Source of the DNA: an uncultured Clostridia bacterium
GTDB lineage: Bacteria; Bacillota; Clostridia; Oscillospirales; Ruminococcaceae
Length of the DNA stretch: 64,000 nucleotides
NCBI GenBank assembly: GCA_947630845.1
Contig: CANRJB010000008.1
Coordinates: 25,497-89,496, forward strand
Direction of reading: 5' to 3'
Below the pieces are notes generated by a model. The model was not told where the DNA came from. It was given only the letters and a program-made list of their open reading frames with translations, and searched no databases. Below, in pieces: positions 1-8,496 of the stretch. Within the stretch, counting starts at the first letter, position 1. Every line of letters starts with the position of its first letter. The position numbers and the translations under genes are program-made.

Positions 1-292
1 GTTCATCATCAGAGAAGTCAAGTGTCAGCCCAAGCTCCTCCTGCGTTTCCCGCTCAATCGCACTGCGGCTGCTATCACCTGCCTGCGCTGTGCCGCCAAG
101 TGAGATGTCCCACATGCCGCCCCATGTCCTTTTATTTGCCACACGCTGCTGCACCAACAACCGACCCTGCCTGTCAAACAGCAGAAGGTGTACCACAAGG
201 ATATATTCATCCTTTCCTCGTGACGATCCACGCAGAATCGTCTTTCCTGTCAGATTTCTGTGTACATCATACACATCAAGATATTCCGGCAT
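1..292 (-). CDS. Nudix hydrolase (3' end outside window)
   Basis: The reverse strand encodes an open frame starting MPEYLDVYDV and running off the left edge after about 97 residues. It contains a Nudix-box-like segment, GGTAQAG followed by RETQEELGL, so the family hydrolyses nucleoside-diphosphate-linked substrates with Mg2+ bound by the Glu residues; the opening residues resemble the IPP-isomerase/YfcD branch. One position that is usually Glu in the box is Asp. The start at 292 is chosen over an in-frame ATG at 298 because an AGGAGG sits 7 nt upstream of it. Substrate cannot be told from this part. Confidence 0.75.
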   Translation of the reverse strand, partial: MPEYLDVYDVHRNLTGKTILRGSSRGKDEYILVVHLLLFDRQGRLLVQQRVANKRTWGGMWDISLGGTAQAGDSSRSAIERETQEELGLTLDFSDDE

Positions 293-436
293 AGTCATTC
301 CTCCTACATATTATAATGTCTCTATTATAGCACAAACAGCAACTCCTGTCAAATTCTGATACCAATTCTTTCCTTCCGATAGAAAAAGTCTATCAGACCG
401 TCAGGAATTTATATTATTCGCATTTTTTATTTATAC

Positions 437-465
437 TTGACAAATGCTATTTGATGTGCTATACT
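437..465 (+). promoter_or_regulatory. SigA-type promoter of the padR operon
   Basis: TTGACA at 437-442, a 17-nt spacer ending in TGTGC, and TATACT at 460-465. It lies about 55 bp before the padR start. Confidence 0.8.
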
Positions 466-480
466 ATATACATACAATAT

Positions 481-497
481 ATTATACGGCGTATAAT
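481..497. promoter_or_regulatory. Candidate PadR operator (inverted repeat)
   Basis: Perfect inverted repeat ATTATAC-GGC-GTATAAT located between the promoter and the padR ribosome binding site. PadR regulators usually bind AT-rich dyads in their own promoter region, so this is a plausible autoregulatory site; binding is inferred. Confidence 0.5.
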
Positions 498-520
498 ATT
501 ATAGCAAAGGAGGAGATACC

Positions 521-832
521 ATGTTTCCCATTGGCTCTGCATTGCTTGATGCTATGGTGCTATCCATCACTTCAAAGGAGGAAACCTATGGCTACAAGCT
601 CACGCAGGAAATGCAGTCCGCTGCCAATGTATCGGAGTCCACGCTCTACCCCGTACTCCGGCGGCTGCAAAAAAACGGCGCACTCGAAACCTTTGACCGT
701 CCCTACATGGGGCGCAACCGGCGGTATTACAGGATCACCGCCCTCGGTACTGCCATGCTCCGGCAATACCGCATCGACTGGGAGCAGCACAAGGCACAGG
801 TGGATGCCATTCTGAAGGAGGATACAACATGA
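521..832 (+). CDS. PadR family transcriptional regulator
   Basis: A 103-residue winged-helix protein. The family's hallmark block is present: GYKLTQEM, then a recognition-helix region STLYPVLRRLQKNG, and the wing with RRYYRIT near residue 65-72. The short C-terminal helix is of the compact PadR type. The start follows an AAAGGAGG motif with good spacing. It overlaps the next gene by ATGA and is co-transcribed with a DUF1700 and a DUF4097 gene, a common Firmicutes arrangement in which PadR is thought to repress the operon in response to envelope or drug stress. The inducer is unknown. Confidence 0.9.
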   Translation: MFPIGSALLDAMVLSITSKEETYGYKLTQEMQSAANVSESTLYPVLRRLQKNGALETFDRPYMGRNRRYYRITALGTAMLRQYRIDWEQHKAQVDAILKEDTT

Positions 833-1374
833 GTACAGAAGAATATATAAATCAGCTTGCAGGCTGTCTGCATGGAATGAATGATGAGGAACGCAGCAGT
901 GCCCTTGTCTACTACCGGGAATATCTCGCTGAAGCCGGAGACAATGCTGCTGCTGCAATGGAGGCACTCGGTTCTCCACAGTCTGTGGCAGAGCGCATAC
1001 TTGCTGAAGCCGAAGATGCGAAAGAACCATACAAGCCGAAGCAGTCGGTCTGGGTCACAGTCCTGCTTGCGATTGCGAATTTTCCGCTCTGGATTACTTT
1101 GCTGAGTTTGTGGCTGAGTCTGCTGATCACGATGGCAGCGATCCTGCTGGCATTTGCAGCGGCAACGATCATTGCACCGATACAGGGCATTGTCGATCTT
1201 ACAAGCAGTATGTATGGGCATGGTCTGTGGAGCATCGGTTCAGGCATATTAAGTGCAGGACTTGCACTGCTGCTCTGGAAACCATTTCTGAAAGCAGCTG
1301 TCGTTTCCACAAAGTATTCGTTCATGATCCTGAAGAAAATGATTGGCATCCCTGCAAAGGAGGTACGTACATGA
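829..1374 (+). CDS. DUF1700 (HAAS-type) membrane protein
   Basis: A 181-residue protein. The first about 60 residues form a helical cytoplasmic domain rich in Glu (YREYLAEAGD, LGSPQSVAERIL) typical of DUF1700/HAAS proteins. Two to three hydrophobic segments follow between residues about 68 and 160. It overlaps padR at its start (ATGA) and the DUF4097 gene at its end (ATGA), so the three are translationally coupled. Family members accompany PadR or ECF regulators and are thought to relay envelope signals; the exact role is not known. Confidence 0.85.
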   Translation: MSTEEYINQLAGCLHGMNDEERSSALVYYREYLAEAGDNAAAAMEALGSPQSVAERILAEAEDAKEPYKPKQSVWVTVLLAIANFPLWITLLSLWLSLLITMAAILLAFAAATIIAPIQGIVDLTSSMYGHGLWSIGSGILSAGLALLLWKPFLKAAVVSTKYSFMILKKMIGIPAKEVRT

Positions 1375-2342
1375 AACCGCTCTATTGGTTCACAGCATCT
1401 GTAATCAGTCTTGCCGGAGCAGCAGTGATGACTGTCGGGTTTTTCCGGATGGGAAACGACGGCATTAGCAAGTCCGTCACAGAAACTGGCATCACTTCAC
1501 TGCACCTTGATGTGGATTGTGATGTCCGTCTCAATGTTGATGCGCATGCGGACAAAACCACAGTCACCCTCACCCATGTTCCGGATTCCACATCGGTCAG
1601 TGTAGAAAATGGCACTCTGCACATGACAGACAAACGCACCTCCTCATGGCTGCATCATATCCAGTTTTTTAACCTCAATCTGACAAAGAGCGAGATTCTC
1701 ATCACTCTGCCCCCGGAAGAATATGAAAATGTACAGATCTCAACAGGCAGCGGAGATATTCATATTTCCGGACTGCAAGCGGCAGATATGACAATTGCGA
1801 TCGATGCCGGAGATCTGATCATGGAACAGACGTGTGCGGACAGTCTTTCTGCGGACATTGGGGCAGGTGATGCGACTTGCAACAATGTGGATATTGTACA
1901 GCAAAGTATATTTGAGCTTGGAGCAGGGAATCTGATAACGGAGCAGATGCATGCCGACAGACTTACTGTAGACGTTGGGGCAGGTGATGCGACTTGCAGC
2001 AATGTGGACATCGTGCAGCAAAGCATATTTGATCTTGAAGCAGGGGATCTCATGGGACAAAATTGCTGCTTCGGCGGAGAGGTCAGCATCAGCAATGGTG
2101 CAGGAGATGTTGACATGCAGCATCTGACCCTGACGGCAGATACAAACATTTCCTGCGGTGGAGGAGATGTAACAATTTCGATGACAGACGAACCGCAGGG
2201 TTATCGATTTGACTGTTCAGATGTGTTGGGCGATGTCAGCATCAATGGCATATCCGCAGACTACATCGGAAACAGCGGAAGCTATGCTGTGACCGTCACT
2301 GCTGTCGGCGATGTGCAAATTGATCTGGAACACACTGAATGA
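1371..2342 (+). CDS. DUF4097 beta-repeat surface-associated protein
   Basis: A 323-residue protein with an N-terminal membrane helix (about residues 5-25) and a long beta-strand-rich outer region in which short motifs such as GSGDIHI, GAGDATC and GGGDVTIS recur, the pattern of DUF4097 (putative adhesin-like beta-helix). The chosen ATG at 1371 overlaps the stop of the DUF1700 gene and is preceded by AAAGGAGG; a longer open frame upstream is an overlap artefact. The centre holds a 39-residue tandem duplication (DNA period 117 bp, about 1855-2051), showing recent repeat expansion. It is the terminal gene of the PadR operon. Confidence 0.85.
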   Translation: MKPLYWFTASVISLAGAAVMTVGFFRMGNDGISKSVTETGITSLHLDVDCDVRLNVDAHADKTTVTLTHVPDSTSVSVENGTLHMTDKRTSSWLHHIQFFNLNLTKSEILITLPPEEYENVQISTGSGDIHISGLQAADMTIAIDAGDLIMEQTCADSLSADIGAGDATCNNVDIVQQSIFELGAGNLITEQMHADRLTVDVGAGDATCSNVDIVQQSIFDLEAGDLMGQNCCFGGEVSISNGAGDVDMQHLTLTADTNISCGGGDVTISMTDEPQGYRFDCSDVLGDVSINGISADYIGNSGSYAVTVTAVGDVQIDLEHTE

Positions 2343-2358
2343 TACTATGACAATAAAA

Positions 2359-2387
2359 AGGGGCTGCAGTTCATTTTGCAGCCCCTT
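2359..2387. terminator. Bidirectional rho-independent terminator
   Basis: AAGGGGCTGCA pairs with TGCAGCCCCTT around an 8-nt loop, flanked by A and T runs. It separates the convergent DUF4097 gene and the reverse-strand gene at 2399. Confidence 0.85.
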
Positions 2388-2398
2388 ATTCGGTTTTA

Positions 2399-3493
2399 TC
2401 AGAACAACCCCAGATCCTGTTTTGATATGTCAAAATATTCTTCCAGAATTGCCACATAATACCGGAACACACACGTTCCGTTGTAGTACATAACATCTCC
2501 CTCCTCCGGCACACCAAGACGTGCCAGCTCCTCATCTGTCAGGGAGGAGAGCTTGACAGTCCGGAAATTCTCCACCTGAATGCCAAGCTTATTCAGCGCA
2601 TTGTCACTCATTTCATCAAGCCTCAGCTCTGTCTTTGACGTTTTGAGCAGTTCCTGCTCCTCTGCGGTCAGCGGTACCACAATGGAATGGTAGTCCGCCT
2701 GCATAAGTGTTGCGCTTCTGCCGTCCTTATAAGTGATCTGGTAAGCAGCCCTGCCAAGCAGATCCATCTGTGCATCACTGAGAGTGATTTCAATATCATC
2801 GGAGAGCTGCTTGAGCTGTTGCGAAATATCCTGTCGTTTTTCGGTTTTCCACTCTATGGTGACGTTCTGGTTGAGCGGACGTTCGATCTTCACATCCCGC
2901 TCCAGTCCTCTGACCTTGAACAACAGCATGTCATAATCCCTGTCCAGTGCATTGGATTCCACAGTGACCTTTGTACTGCCGTCGGAGCTGTCCACTGTTT
3001 CAATGACTTCATAATGGTAGATACCGGATTCCGAAGTGCCTGACTGGACAACAGTCGTTACAGTGGACGGGGCAAACATGGATGTCACCAGAAAATAAAC
3101 CAGTGACCCGATCAGATACAGCAGTAAGATTCCTGTACCGCATACTGTCTTTCCCGTCTCGCCCATGCCGGAGAAAAAGAAGATCACGACTGCCACTATC
3201 AACGGTGGGATCAGCACCTCCCACTGCCCGAAGTAGAGCAGCGTGGGCAGCAGCATACATGGAAGCAGCAGCAGACTTGTCAGGATGGTAAGAAACTGTC
3301 TGCGTGTATACAGCATGAGGATAAGTGCGATCAAAGAGAGTGCTGAGAGCAGTATGCAGAACTGCACAGGATTGCGGACGACCAACTCATAAAAAACTGA
3401 CATGTAAGCGAAATATGCCGCAAATCCGCAATACACTGGACTAAGCAGCGAGACTGCACGCTTGGTCCATTTATTTTTGAAAAATTCGATCAT
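2399..3493 (-). CDS. Conserved membrane protein of unknown function
   Basis: A 364-residue protein starting MIEFFKNKWTKRAV, preceded by AAAAGGA. Residues about 12-150 contain five or six hydrophobic segments. The C-terminal half is soluble and likely extracytoplasmic, with many charged residues and a motif SLTDEELARLGVPEEGD near the C-terminus. No catalytic motif or known family was recognised. A longer open frame exists upstream, but the promoter at 3570-3598 and the ribosome binding site favour this start. It stands alone as a single transcription unit between two terminators/leaders. Confidence 0.7.
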   Translation of the reverse strand: MIEFFKNKWTKRAVSLLSPVYCGFAAYFAYMSVFYELVVRNPVQFCILLSALSLIALILMLYTRRQFLTILTSLLLLPCMLLPTLLYFGQWEVLIPPLIVAVVIFFFSGMGETGKTVCGTGILLLYLIGSLVYFLVTSMFAPSTVTTVVQSGTSESGIYHYEVIETVDSSDGSTKVTVESNALDRDYDMLLFKVRGLERDVKIERPLNQNVTIEWKTEKRQDISQQLKQLSDDIEITLSDAQMDLLGRAAYQITYKDGRSATLMQADYHSIVVPLTAEEQELLKTSKTELRLDEMSDNALNKLGIQVENFRTVKLSSLTDEELARLGVPEEGDVMYYNGTCVFRYYVAILEEYFDISKQDLGLF

Positions 3494-3569
3494 ATTCCTT
3501 TTCCCGTAATTACGGTTTCCTTTCCAGATTGTGGTAATCAGGCGCATGCAAGCAATCACGCCCGGTTCT

Positions 3570-3598
3570 ATTATAGCATTATTTGCGGCAAATGGCAA
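3570..3598 (-). promoter_or_regulatory. SigA-type promoter for the 2399-3493 gene
   Basis: On the reverse strand: TTGCCA, 17-nt spacer, TATAAT (ATTATA at 3570-3575 on the forward strand). Confidence 0.65.
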
Positions 3599-3667
3599 TA
3601 GTTTTTTCAAAAAAAATATGAAAATGCGTTTTTTTCTTTCCTTTTACCGGAAATTTCAAAAAAATGA

Positions 3668-3696
3668 TTGACAAATGCATCTTCTTGTGCTATAAT
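3668..3696 (+). promoter_or_regulatory. SigA-type promoter of the trp operon
   Basis: TTGACA at 3668-3673, 17-nt spacer ending TTGTGC, TATAAT at 3691-3696, directly ahead of the T-box leader. Confidence 0.85.
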
Positions 3697-3702
3697 ATTG
3701 AT

Positions 3703-3977
3703 ATACAAGAAATCCTGTGAACAAAGGTAAGTACCCGTACAAAACAGTATCCAGAGAGCCGGCGGATGGTGGAAGTCCGGTATATATGCTGTAGGGGGAA
3801 TGGATTTGTGAGGAGCATCGGAGAAGGAAAAAATTCTGTGTATCTGGTGACGCTTGCCCAGCGTTAAAGGGGCAGGATATGTTTGTATCCGTCAAGAGGG
3901 GCAGGATTCTGCCCGAATCAGGGTGGCACCACGAGTTAATTCGTCCCGGAGTTTTCCGGGAGAATTGACTCTTTTTT
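3703..3977 (+). ncRNA. T-box riboswitch, tryptophan specifier
   Basis: The leader shows the T-box hallmarks in order: an AGAGAG motif with a GGATGGTGGAAG distal-loop region, a candidate specifier codon TGG at 3801-3803 followed by A, the antiterminator T-box AGGGTGGCACCACG at about 3920-3933, and a long terminator stem (3933-3971) followed by six T. The T-box family reads tRNA charging: uncharged tRNA-Trp would stabilise the antiterminator and switch on transcription. TGG plus the downstream trp genes make tryptophan the likely effector. Confidence 0.92.
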
Positions 3978-4006
3978 GTTGCCAGATTTTGTTAAGGAGG
4001 ATGATT

Positions 4007-5473
4007 ATGCTGTTTCCGTCACTCGAAGAAGTGCAGAAACTTTCTGCACAGTACAACACCATCCCTGTGTTCTTCACCGTCCCGGCAGACCACAGGACTC
4101 CCATCAGCATCTTCTCTGCACTGTCACATGGAGAGGATACCGCTTTTCTGCTTGAAAGCGTCAACAACGGCACACAGTGGGACAGATATTCCTTCATCGG
4201 TTTCCATCCGGATAAGGAGATCTATGCTGCCGGCAAGCGGTTTTCTATCCGGGAAAATGGCTGTATCACAGAATGCTCCTGCGATATCCTGTTTTCCACT
4301 CTGAGCGAGCAGCTTGCACAGCGCACTTCTCCCAGAATGGAAGATATGCCCTATTTTACGGGCGGACTGATCGGTTTCTTTGCGTATGATGCCGTGCGCT
4401 ATACAGAGAAAAAGCTTACCAATGTGCCGGAGGATGATATCGGTATGCCGGATGTACATCTGTTCGGCTATAATGAGCTGGTCGCCTATGACCACCTCAA
4501 CAGCAACGCCATCATCATCATCAACCTCCATACCGAAGGCGACCTTGCCGCACAGTATGCAGATGCGGAACGCAAGGCAGCACAGATCGCTGCGGTCATT
4601 GATGCAGGACGCTGTAACGGACAGTTCCGGGATGATGAGCCTGCCATCCGTGTCGGCTCGAATGTCACAAAGGATGAATACATGAACATGGTGAAAATCG
4701 CCAAGGAATACATCATGGCAGGTGACATTTTTCAGGTGGTACTGTCGCAGCGGTTTGAGGTGGAAAATCCCCCCGACAGCTTTGAGGTCTATCGCCGTCT
4801 GCGTGCCACGAATCCATCACCGTACCTCTATTATTTCAAGACAAAAGACTATCAGATCGCAGGTGCATCGCCGGAGCTGCTCGTCAAGGTAAATGACGGC
4901 ACTGTCTCGACCCGCCCCATTGCCGGTACACGCCCACGGGGCAGAAGTAAGGCTGCGGACATTGCCCTTGAGAGATCTCTGTTCGCCGATGCCAAGGAGA
5001 AGGCAGAACATACCATGCTCGTCGATCTCGGACGCAATGATCTGGGACGTGTGTGCGAATACGGTACCGTGGAGGTCACGGATTTCATGCGTGTGGAGCG
5101 GTACTCGAAAGTCATGCATCTTGTGTCCGATGTACAGGGTACGCTCCGTGCCGGCAAGACGCCCCTCAATGCACTCCAGTCCGTACTCCCGGCAGGAACG
5201 CTTTCCGGTGCGCCGAAGGTGCGTGCAATGGAAATTATTGACGAGCTGGAAAACCGCAAGCGTGGGCTTTACGGCGGCACAGTCGGCTATTTCGGCTATA
5301 ACGGCGATATGAACACCTGTATTGCCATCCGTACCGTACTCTATAAGAATGACAAAGCATATGTACAGGCAGGGGCAGGCATTGTCGCCGACTCTGACCC
5401 GGAACATGAATTTGCAGAAACCACCCAGAAAGCAGAAGCCATCATCAACGCCATGAAGGAGGCAAGAAAATGA
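4007..5473 (+). CDS. trpE: Anthranilate synthase component I
   Basis: A 488-residue protein that converts chorismate and ammonia to anthranilate, the first committed step of tryptophan synthesis. Visible motifs are the N-terminal LLES (residues 48-51) of the feedback tryptophan site and the C-terminal chorismate-binding region with PAGTLSGAPKVRAMEIIDE and GGTVGYFGYNGDMNTCIAIRT. ATG 4007 is preferred over ATG 4001 because AAGGAGG lies 6 nt upstream. Its stop overlaps the start of the trpG-trpD fusion (ATGA). It is the first gene after the Trp T-box. Confidence 0.97.
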   Translation: MLFPSLEEVQKLSAQYNTIPVFFTVPADHRTPISIFSALSHGEDTAFLLESVNNGTQWDRYSFIGFHPDKEIYAAGKRFSIRENGCITECSCDILFSTLSEQLAQRTSPRMEDMPYFTGGLIGFFAYDAVRYTEKKLTNVPEDDIGMPDVHLFGYNELVAYDHLNSNAIIIINLHTEGDLAAQYADAERKAAQIAAVIDAGRCNGQFRDDEPAIRVGSNVTKDEYMNMVKIAKEYIMAGDIFQVVLSQRFEVENPPDSFEVYRRLRATNPSPYLYYFKTKDYQIAGASPELLVKVNDGTVSTRPIAGTRPRGRSKAADIALERSLFADAKEKAEHTMLVDLGRNDLGRVCEYGTVEVTDFMRVERYSKVMHLVSDVQGTLRAGKTPLNALQSVLPAGTLSGAPKVRAMEIIDELENRKRGLYGGTVGYFGYNGDMNTCIAIRTVLYKNDKAYVQAGAGIVADSDPEHEFAETTQKAEAIINAMKEARK

Positions 5474-7089
5474 TTTTAGTGATTGACAATTACGATTCCT
5501 TTACCTACAATCTGGTACAGGAGCTTGGAGAAATGTACCCCGATATCACCACCAAAAGAAATGATGAGATCACCATTGAGGAGATCGAAACGCTCCATCC
5601 GCAGGCGATCATCATCTCTCCCGGACCCGGTTATCCGGTATCGGCAGGTATTTCTGTGGACGTGGTGCGGACATTCAGCGGCAAAATTCCGATTCTGGGC
5701 GTATGTCTCGGACACCAGTCCATCGTGGAGGCGTTCGGCGGCAAAATCGTACCCGCACGTCAGCTCATGCACGGCAAGTCCAGTTCTATCAAAATGGAGG
5801 AAAACCATCCCCTTTTCAAGGGAGTGTCCTGTCCGTTCACAGCCGCACGATATCATTCACTGATTGCCGACGAGGAGACATTGCCGGAGTGCCTGTCCAT
5901 CATCGCACTGGACGAAAACGGTCAGATCATGGGTGTTTCTCACAAGGAACACAAGACCTACGGCTTGCAGTTCCATCCGGAATCCGTGCTGACGGACGAA
6001 GGGAAAAAGATCCTGCATCATTTTCTGGAAGTCGCAGAGATCCTTCCGGCAGAACCCGAAGAAAAGCCTGTTGACCTGAAACCGATCTACAGCAAGCTCA
6101 TTGACAGACAGGATCTCACCATGCAGGAAGCTGAAGCTGCCATGGATATGCTCATGAGCGGCAAGGCATCACAGCTCCAGATCGCAGCAGTGCTTGTCGC
6201 TTTGGAAACAAAGGGTGAAACACCGGAGGAGATCGCCGGATTTGCAAAGGGTATGCGTGCCAAGGCAGCCCTTGTGCCGGATGCGGCAGATACCATTGAC
6301 ATTGTGGGAACAGGCGGCGACAAGGCGTTTACATTCAACATTTCCACGACCTCTGCATTCGTAGCCGCAGCAGCAGGCGCAAAGGTCGCAAAGCATGGCA
6401 ACCGCTCTGTTTCAAGTAAGAGCGGCGCAGCCGATGTCCTCGAAGCACTGGGTGTAAAGATCGCCACCAAGCCGGAGCAGGCAAAGTCATGCATTGACAA
6501 AGTGGGGCTGTCGTTCCTGTTTGCGCAGAGCTACCATGCAAGTATGCGTTTCGTAGGACCTGTCCGTGGACAGTTGGGTGTCAGAACGGTATTCAATGTA
6601 TTGGGACCGCTCACCAATCCAGCCCGTGCGGATTATATTGTCCTCGGTGTCTATGCAAAGGAGCTGACCGAAATCATGGCAAATGTGCTGATGCAGGTCG
6701 GCATCAAACGTGCAATGGTCGTCTTTGGCAATGATGTGATGGATGAAATTTCCGTTTCCGATGCCACCACCGTTACCGAAGTGAAGGACGGCAAGCTCAC
6801 TACCTATGAGATCTGCCCGGAGCAGTTTGGACTCGGACGGTATGCAAAGTCCGACATCGTCGGCGGCACACCGCAGGAAAATGCAGCTATTACAAAAGGC
6901 ATTCTCGACGGCTCTGTCAAGGGTGCAAAACGTGATATTGTATTGATGAATGCCGGTGCGGCACTCTACACCTATGGCGTGACGGAGACATTACAGGAGG
7001 GCATCACCCTTGCTGCTCAGACCATTGATTCCGGCAAGGCACTGGCAAAGCTGAATGAATTTGTCCGCTTTACACAGGAGATGGCATGA
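5470..7089 (+). CDS. trpGD: TrpG-TrpD fusion: anthranilate synthase amidotransferase plus anthranilate phosphoribosyltransferase
   Basis: A 539-residue bifunctional protein. Residues 1 to about 190 are a class I glutamine amidotransferase with the nucleophile Cys79 in GVCLGHQ and the His-Glu pair in QFHPESV; it supplies ammonia to TrpE. After a linker near residue 200, the rest is anthranilate phosphoribosyltransferase with the PRPP-binding GTGGD motif and KHGNRSVSSKSGAAD. The fusion is known in enteric bacteria and some Firmicutes. It overlaps trpE by 4 nt and trpC by 4 nt, indicating tight translational coupling. Confidence 0.96.
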   Translation: MILVIDNYDSFTYNLVQELGEMYPDITTKRNDEITIEEIETLHPQAIIISPGPGYPVSAGISVDVVRTFSGKIPILGVCLGHQSIVEAFGGKIVPARQLMHGKSSSIKMEENHPLFKGVSCPFTAARYHSLIADEETLPECLSIIALDENGQIMGVSHKEHKTYGLQFHPESVLTDEGKKILHHFLEVAEILPAEPEEKPVDLKPIYSKLIDRQDLTMQEAEAAMDMLMSGKASQLQIAAVLVALETKGETPEEIAGFAKGMRAKAALVPDAADTIDIVGTGGDKAFTFNISTTSAFVAAAAGAKVAKHGNRSVSSKSGAADVLEALGVKIATKPEQAKSCIDKVGLSFLFAQSYHASMRFVGPVRGQLGVRTVFNVLGPLTNPARADYIVLGVYAKELTEIMANVLMQVGIKRAMVVFGNDVMDEISVSDATTVTEVKDGKLTTYEICPEQFGLGRYAKSDIVGGTPQENAAITKGILDGSVKGAKRDIVLMNAGAALYTYGVTETLQEGITLAAQTIDSGKALAKLNEFVRFTQEMA

Positions 7090-7868
7090 TGATCCTTGAT
7101 GCGATCTGTGAAAAGAGAAAGGAGCAGCTTGCAGCAGAAATGCTGCGCTGCTCCCGTGAGGAAATGAAAGCACGTGCAGCAGCAGCTCCACAGAAGCCGG
7201 GCTTTATCGAAGCCCTGCGCAAGCCGGGACTGTCCTGTATTTGTGAGGTCAAGAAGGCATCTCCCTCAAAAGGGCTTATCCGTGCGGATTTCCGACCGCT
7301 GGAGCTGGCAAGGGAATATGAAGCAGCCGGAGCGGACTGCATTTCCTGCCTGACGGAGGAGTACTATTTTCAGGGAAGCAGCGAATACCTGAAGGCGATC
7401 GCAGCAAGCGTGAACATTCCGGTGCTGCGGAAGGATTTCATCATTGACGAATACCAGATCTATGAAGCAAAAGCAATCGGTGCATCGGCTGTACTGCTGA
7501 TCGCAGCAATGCTTGATGATGAAAGGATGGCAGCCTTCTTTGCATTGGCGCATACATTGGGGCTGGACTGCCTGATGGAGGTGCATACCTCTGAAGAAAT
7601 GGAACGGGTACAAAAACTCCGTCCACAGCTCATCGGCGTGAACAACCGTGACCTGAAAACCTTCGAGATGCGGCTGTCACATACGGCAGAGCTTGCCGGA
7701 CTGCGGCAGGAGGGACAGCTCTTTGTCTCCGAAAGCGGCATCAGATCTAATGCCGACATGCACACCGTACAGCAGAACGGCGCAGATGCTGTCCTCATCG
7801 GCGAGACACTCATGCGCAGCAGCAATATCGCAGAAACGCTGCATGCACTCCGGGAGGGAACGGTATGA
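7086..7868 (+). CDS. trpC: Indole-3-glycerol-phosphate synthase
   Basis: A 260-residue TIM-barrel enzyme that closes the indole ring from CdRP. The active-site Lys motif is present in CEVKKASPSKGLI, with later strands LRKDFIIDEYQIYEA, IGVNNRDLKTFE and SESGIR. The start could be ATG 7086 or ATG 7089; the first overlaps the TrpGD stop. It overlaps trpF by 4 nt at its end. It is a separate gene here, not fused to trpF as in Escherichia coli. Confidence 0.96.
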   Translation: MMILDAICEKRKEQLAAEMLRCSREEMKARAAAAPQKPGFIEALRKPGLSCICEVKKASPSKGLIRADFRPLELAREYEAAGADCISCLTEEYYFQGSSEYLKAIAASVNIPVLRKDFIIDEYQIYEAKAIGASAVLLIAAMLDDERMAAFFALAHTLGLDCLMEVHTSEEMERVQKLRPQLIGVNNRDLKTFEMRLSHTAELAGLRQEGQLFVSESGIRSNADMHTVQQNGADAVLIGETLMRSSNIAETLHALREGTV

Positions 7869-8482
7869 TGCTGAAGATCTGCGGCATCCGGCGCATGGAG
7901 GATGTGCGCTGTCTGAATCAATACATGCCGGATTTTGCCGGATCGATTCTGTCAAAGCCGTTCTGGCGATATGTGCCGCCGGAGGACTTCCGGACTCTGG
8001 CACTGGCAATGGATAAAAAAATCAGACGTGTGGGCGTGTTTGTCAATCCCACAATGGATGAAATTCACCAGTATGCAGCCTATCTGGATGTGATCCAGCT
8101 TCACGGAGAGGAAACGGCAGATTTTATTGAGGAGATCCGTGAAAACAGCAATCATGACCTGCAAATCTGGAAAGCTGTCAGAGTCCGCACGCCGGAGGAC
8201 ATCCGGGCAGCGGATGCACTTCCCGTGGATAAACTGGTGCTGGACAGCTTCTCGGAAGTTCAGCATGGCGGTGTAGGAAAGGTTGCTGACTGGGAGCTGA
8301 TCGCCAGAAACCGACCGCAAAAACCGTTTTTACTGGCAGGAGGCATTTCTGCCGATAATGCGGCAGAAGCAGCAATGCTCCATCCGTGGGGACTGGATGT
8401 GTCAAGCAGCGTAGAGACGGACAGATGTAAGGATGCGGACAAGATCAGAACACTTGTGGCACGGGTACGTGCGTTATCATAG
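7865..8482 (+). CDS. trpF: Phosphoribosylanthranilate isomerase
   Basis: A 205-residue protein with the family start KICGI (catalytic Cys), QLHGEE, VLDSF (catalytic Asp), LAGGIS and DVSSSVETD near the C-terminus. It isomerises PRA to CdRP. The second strand reads [12 protein letters not shown], where most homologues have a GF-x-F-x-x-KSPRYV-like segment, so the loop is slightly divergent but the catalytic residues are present. It overlaps trpC by 4 nt and is followed by trpB after 14 nt. Confidence 0.93.
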   Translation: MMLKICGIRRMEDVRCLNQYMPDFAGSILSKPFWRYVPPEDFRTLALAMDKKIRRVGVFVNPTMDEIHQYAAYLDVIQLHGEETADFIEEIRENSNHDLQIWKAVRVRTPEDIRAADALPVDKLVLDSFSEVQHGGVGKVADWELIARNRPQKPFLLAGGISADNAAEAAMLHPWGLDVSSSVETDRCKDADKIRTLVARVRALS

Positions 8483-8496
8483 AAAGGAAGAAGCGT

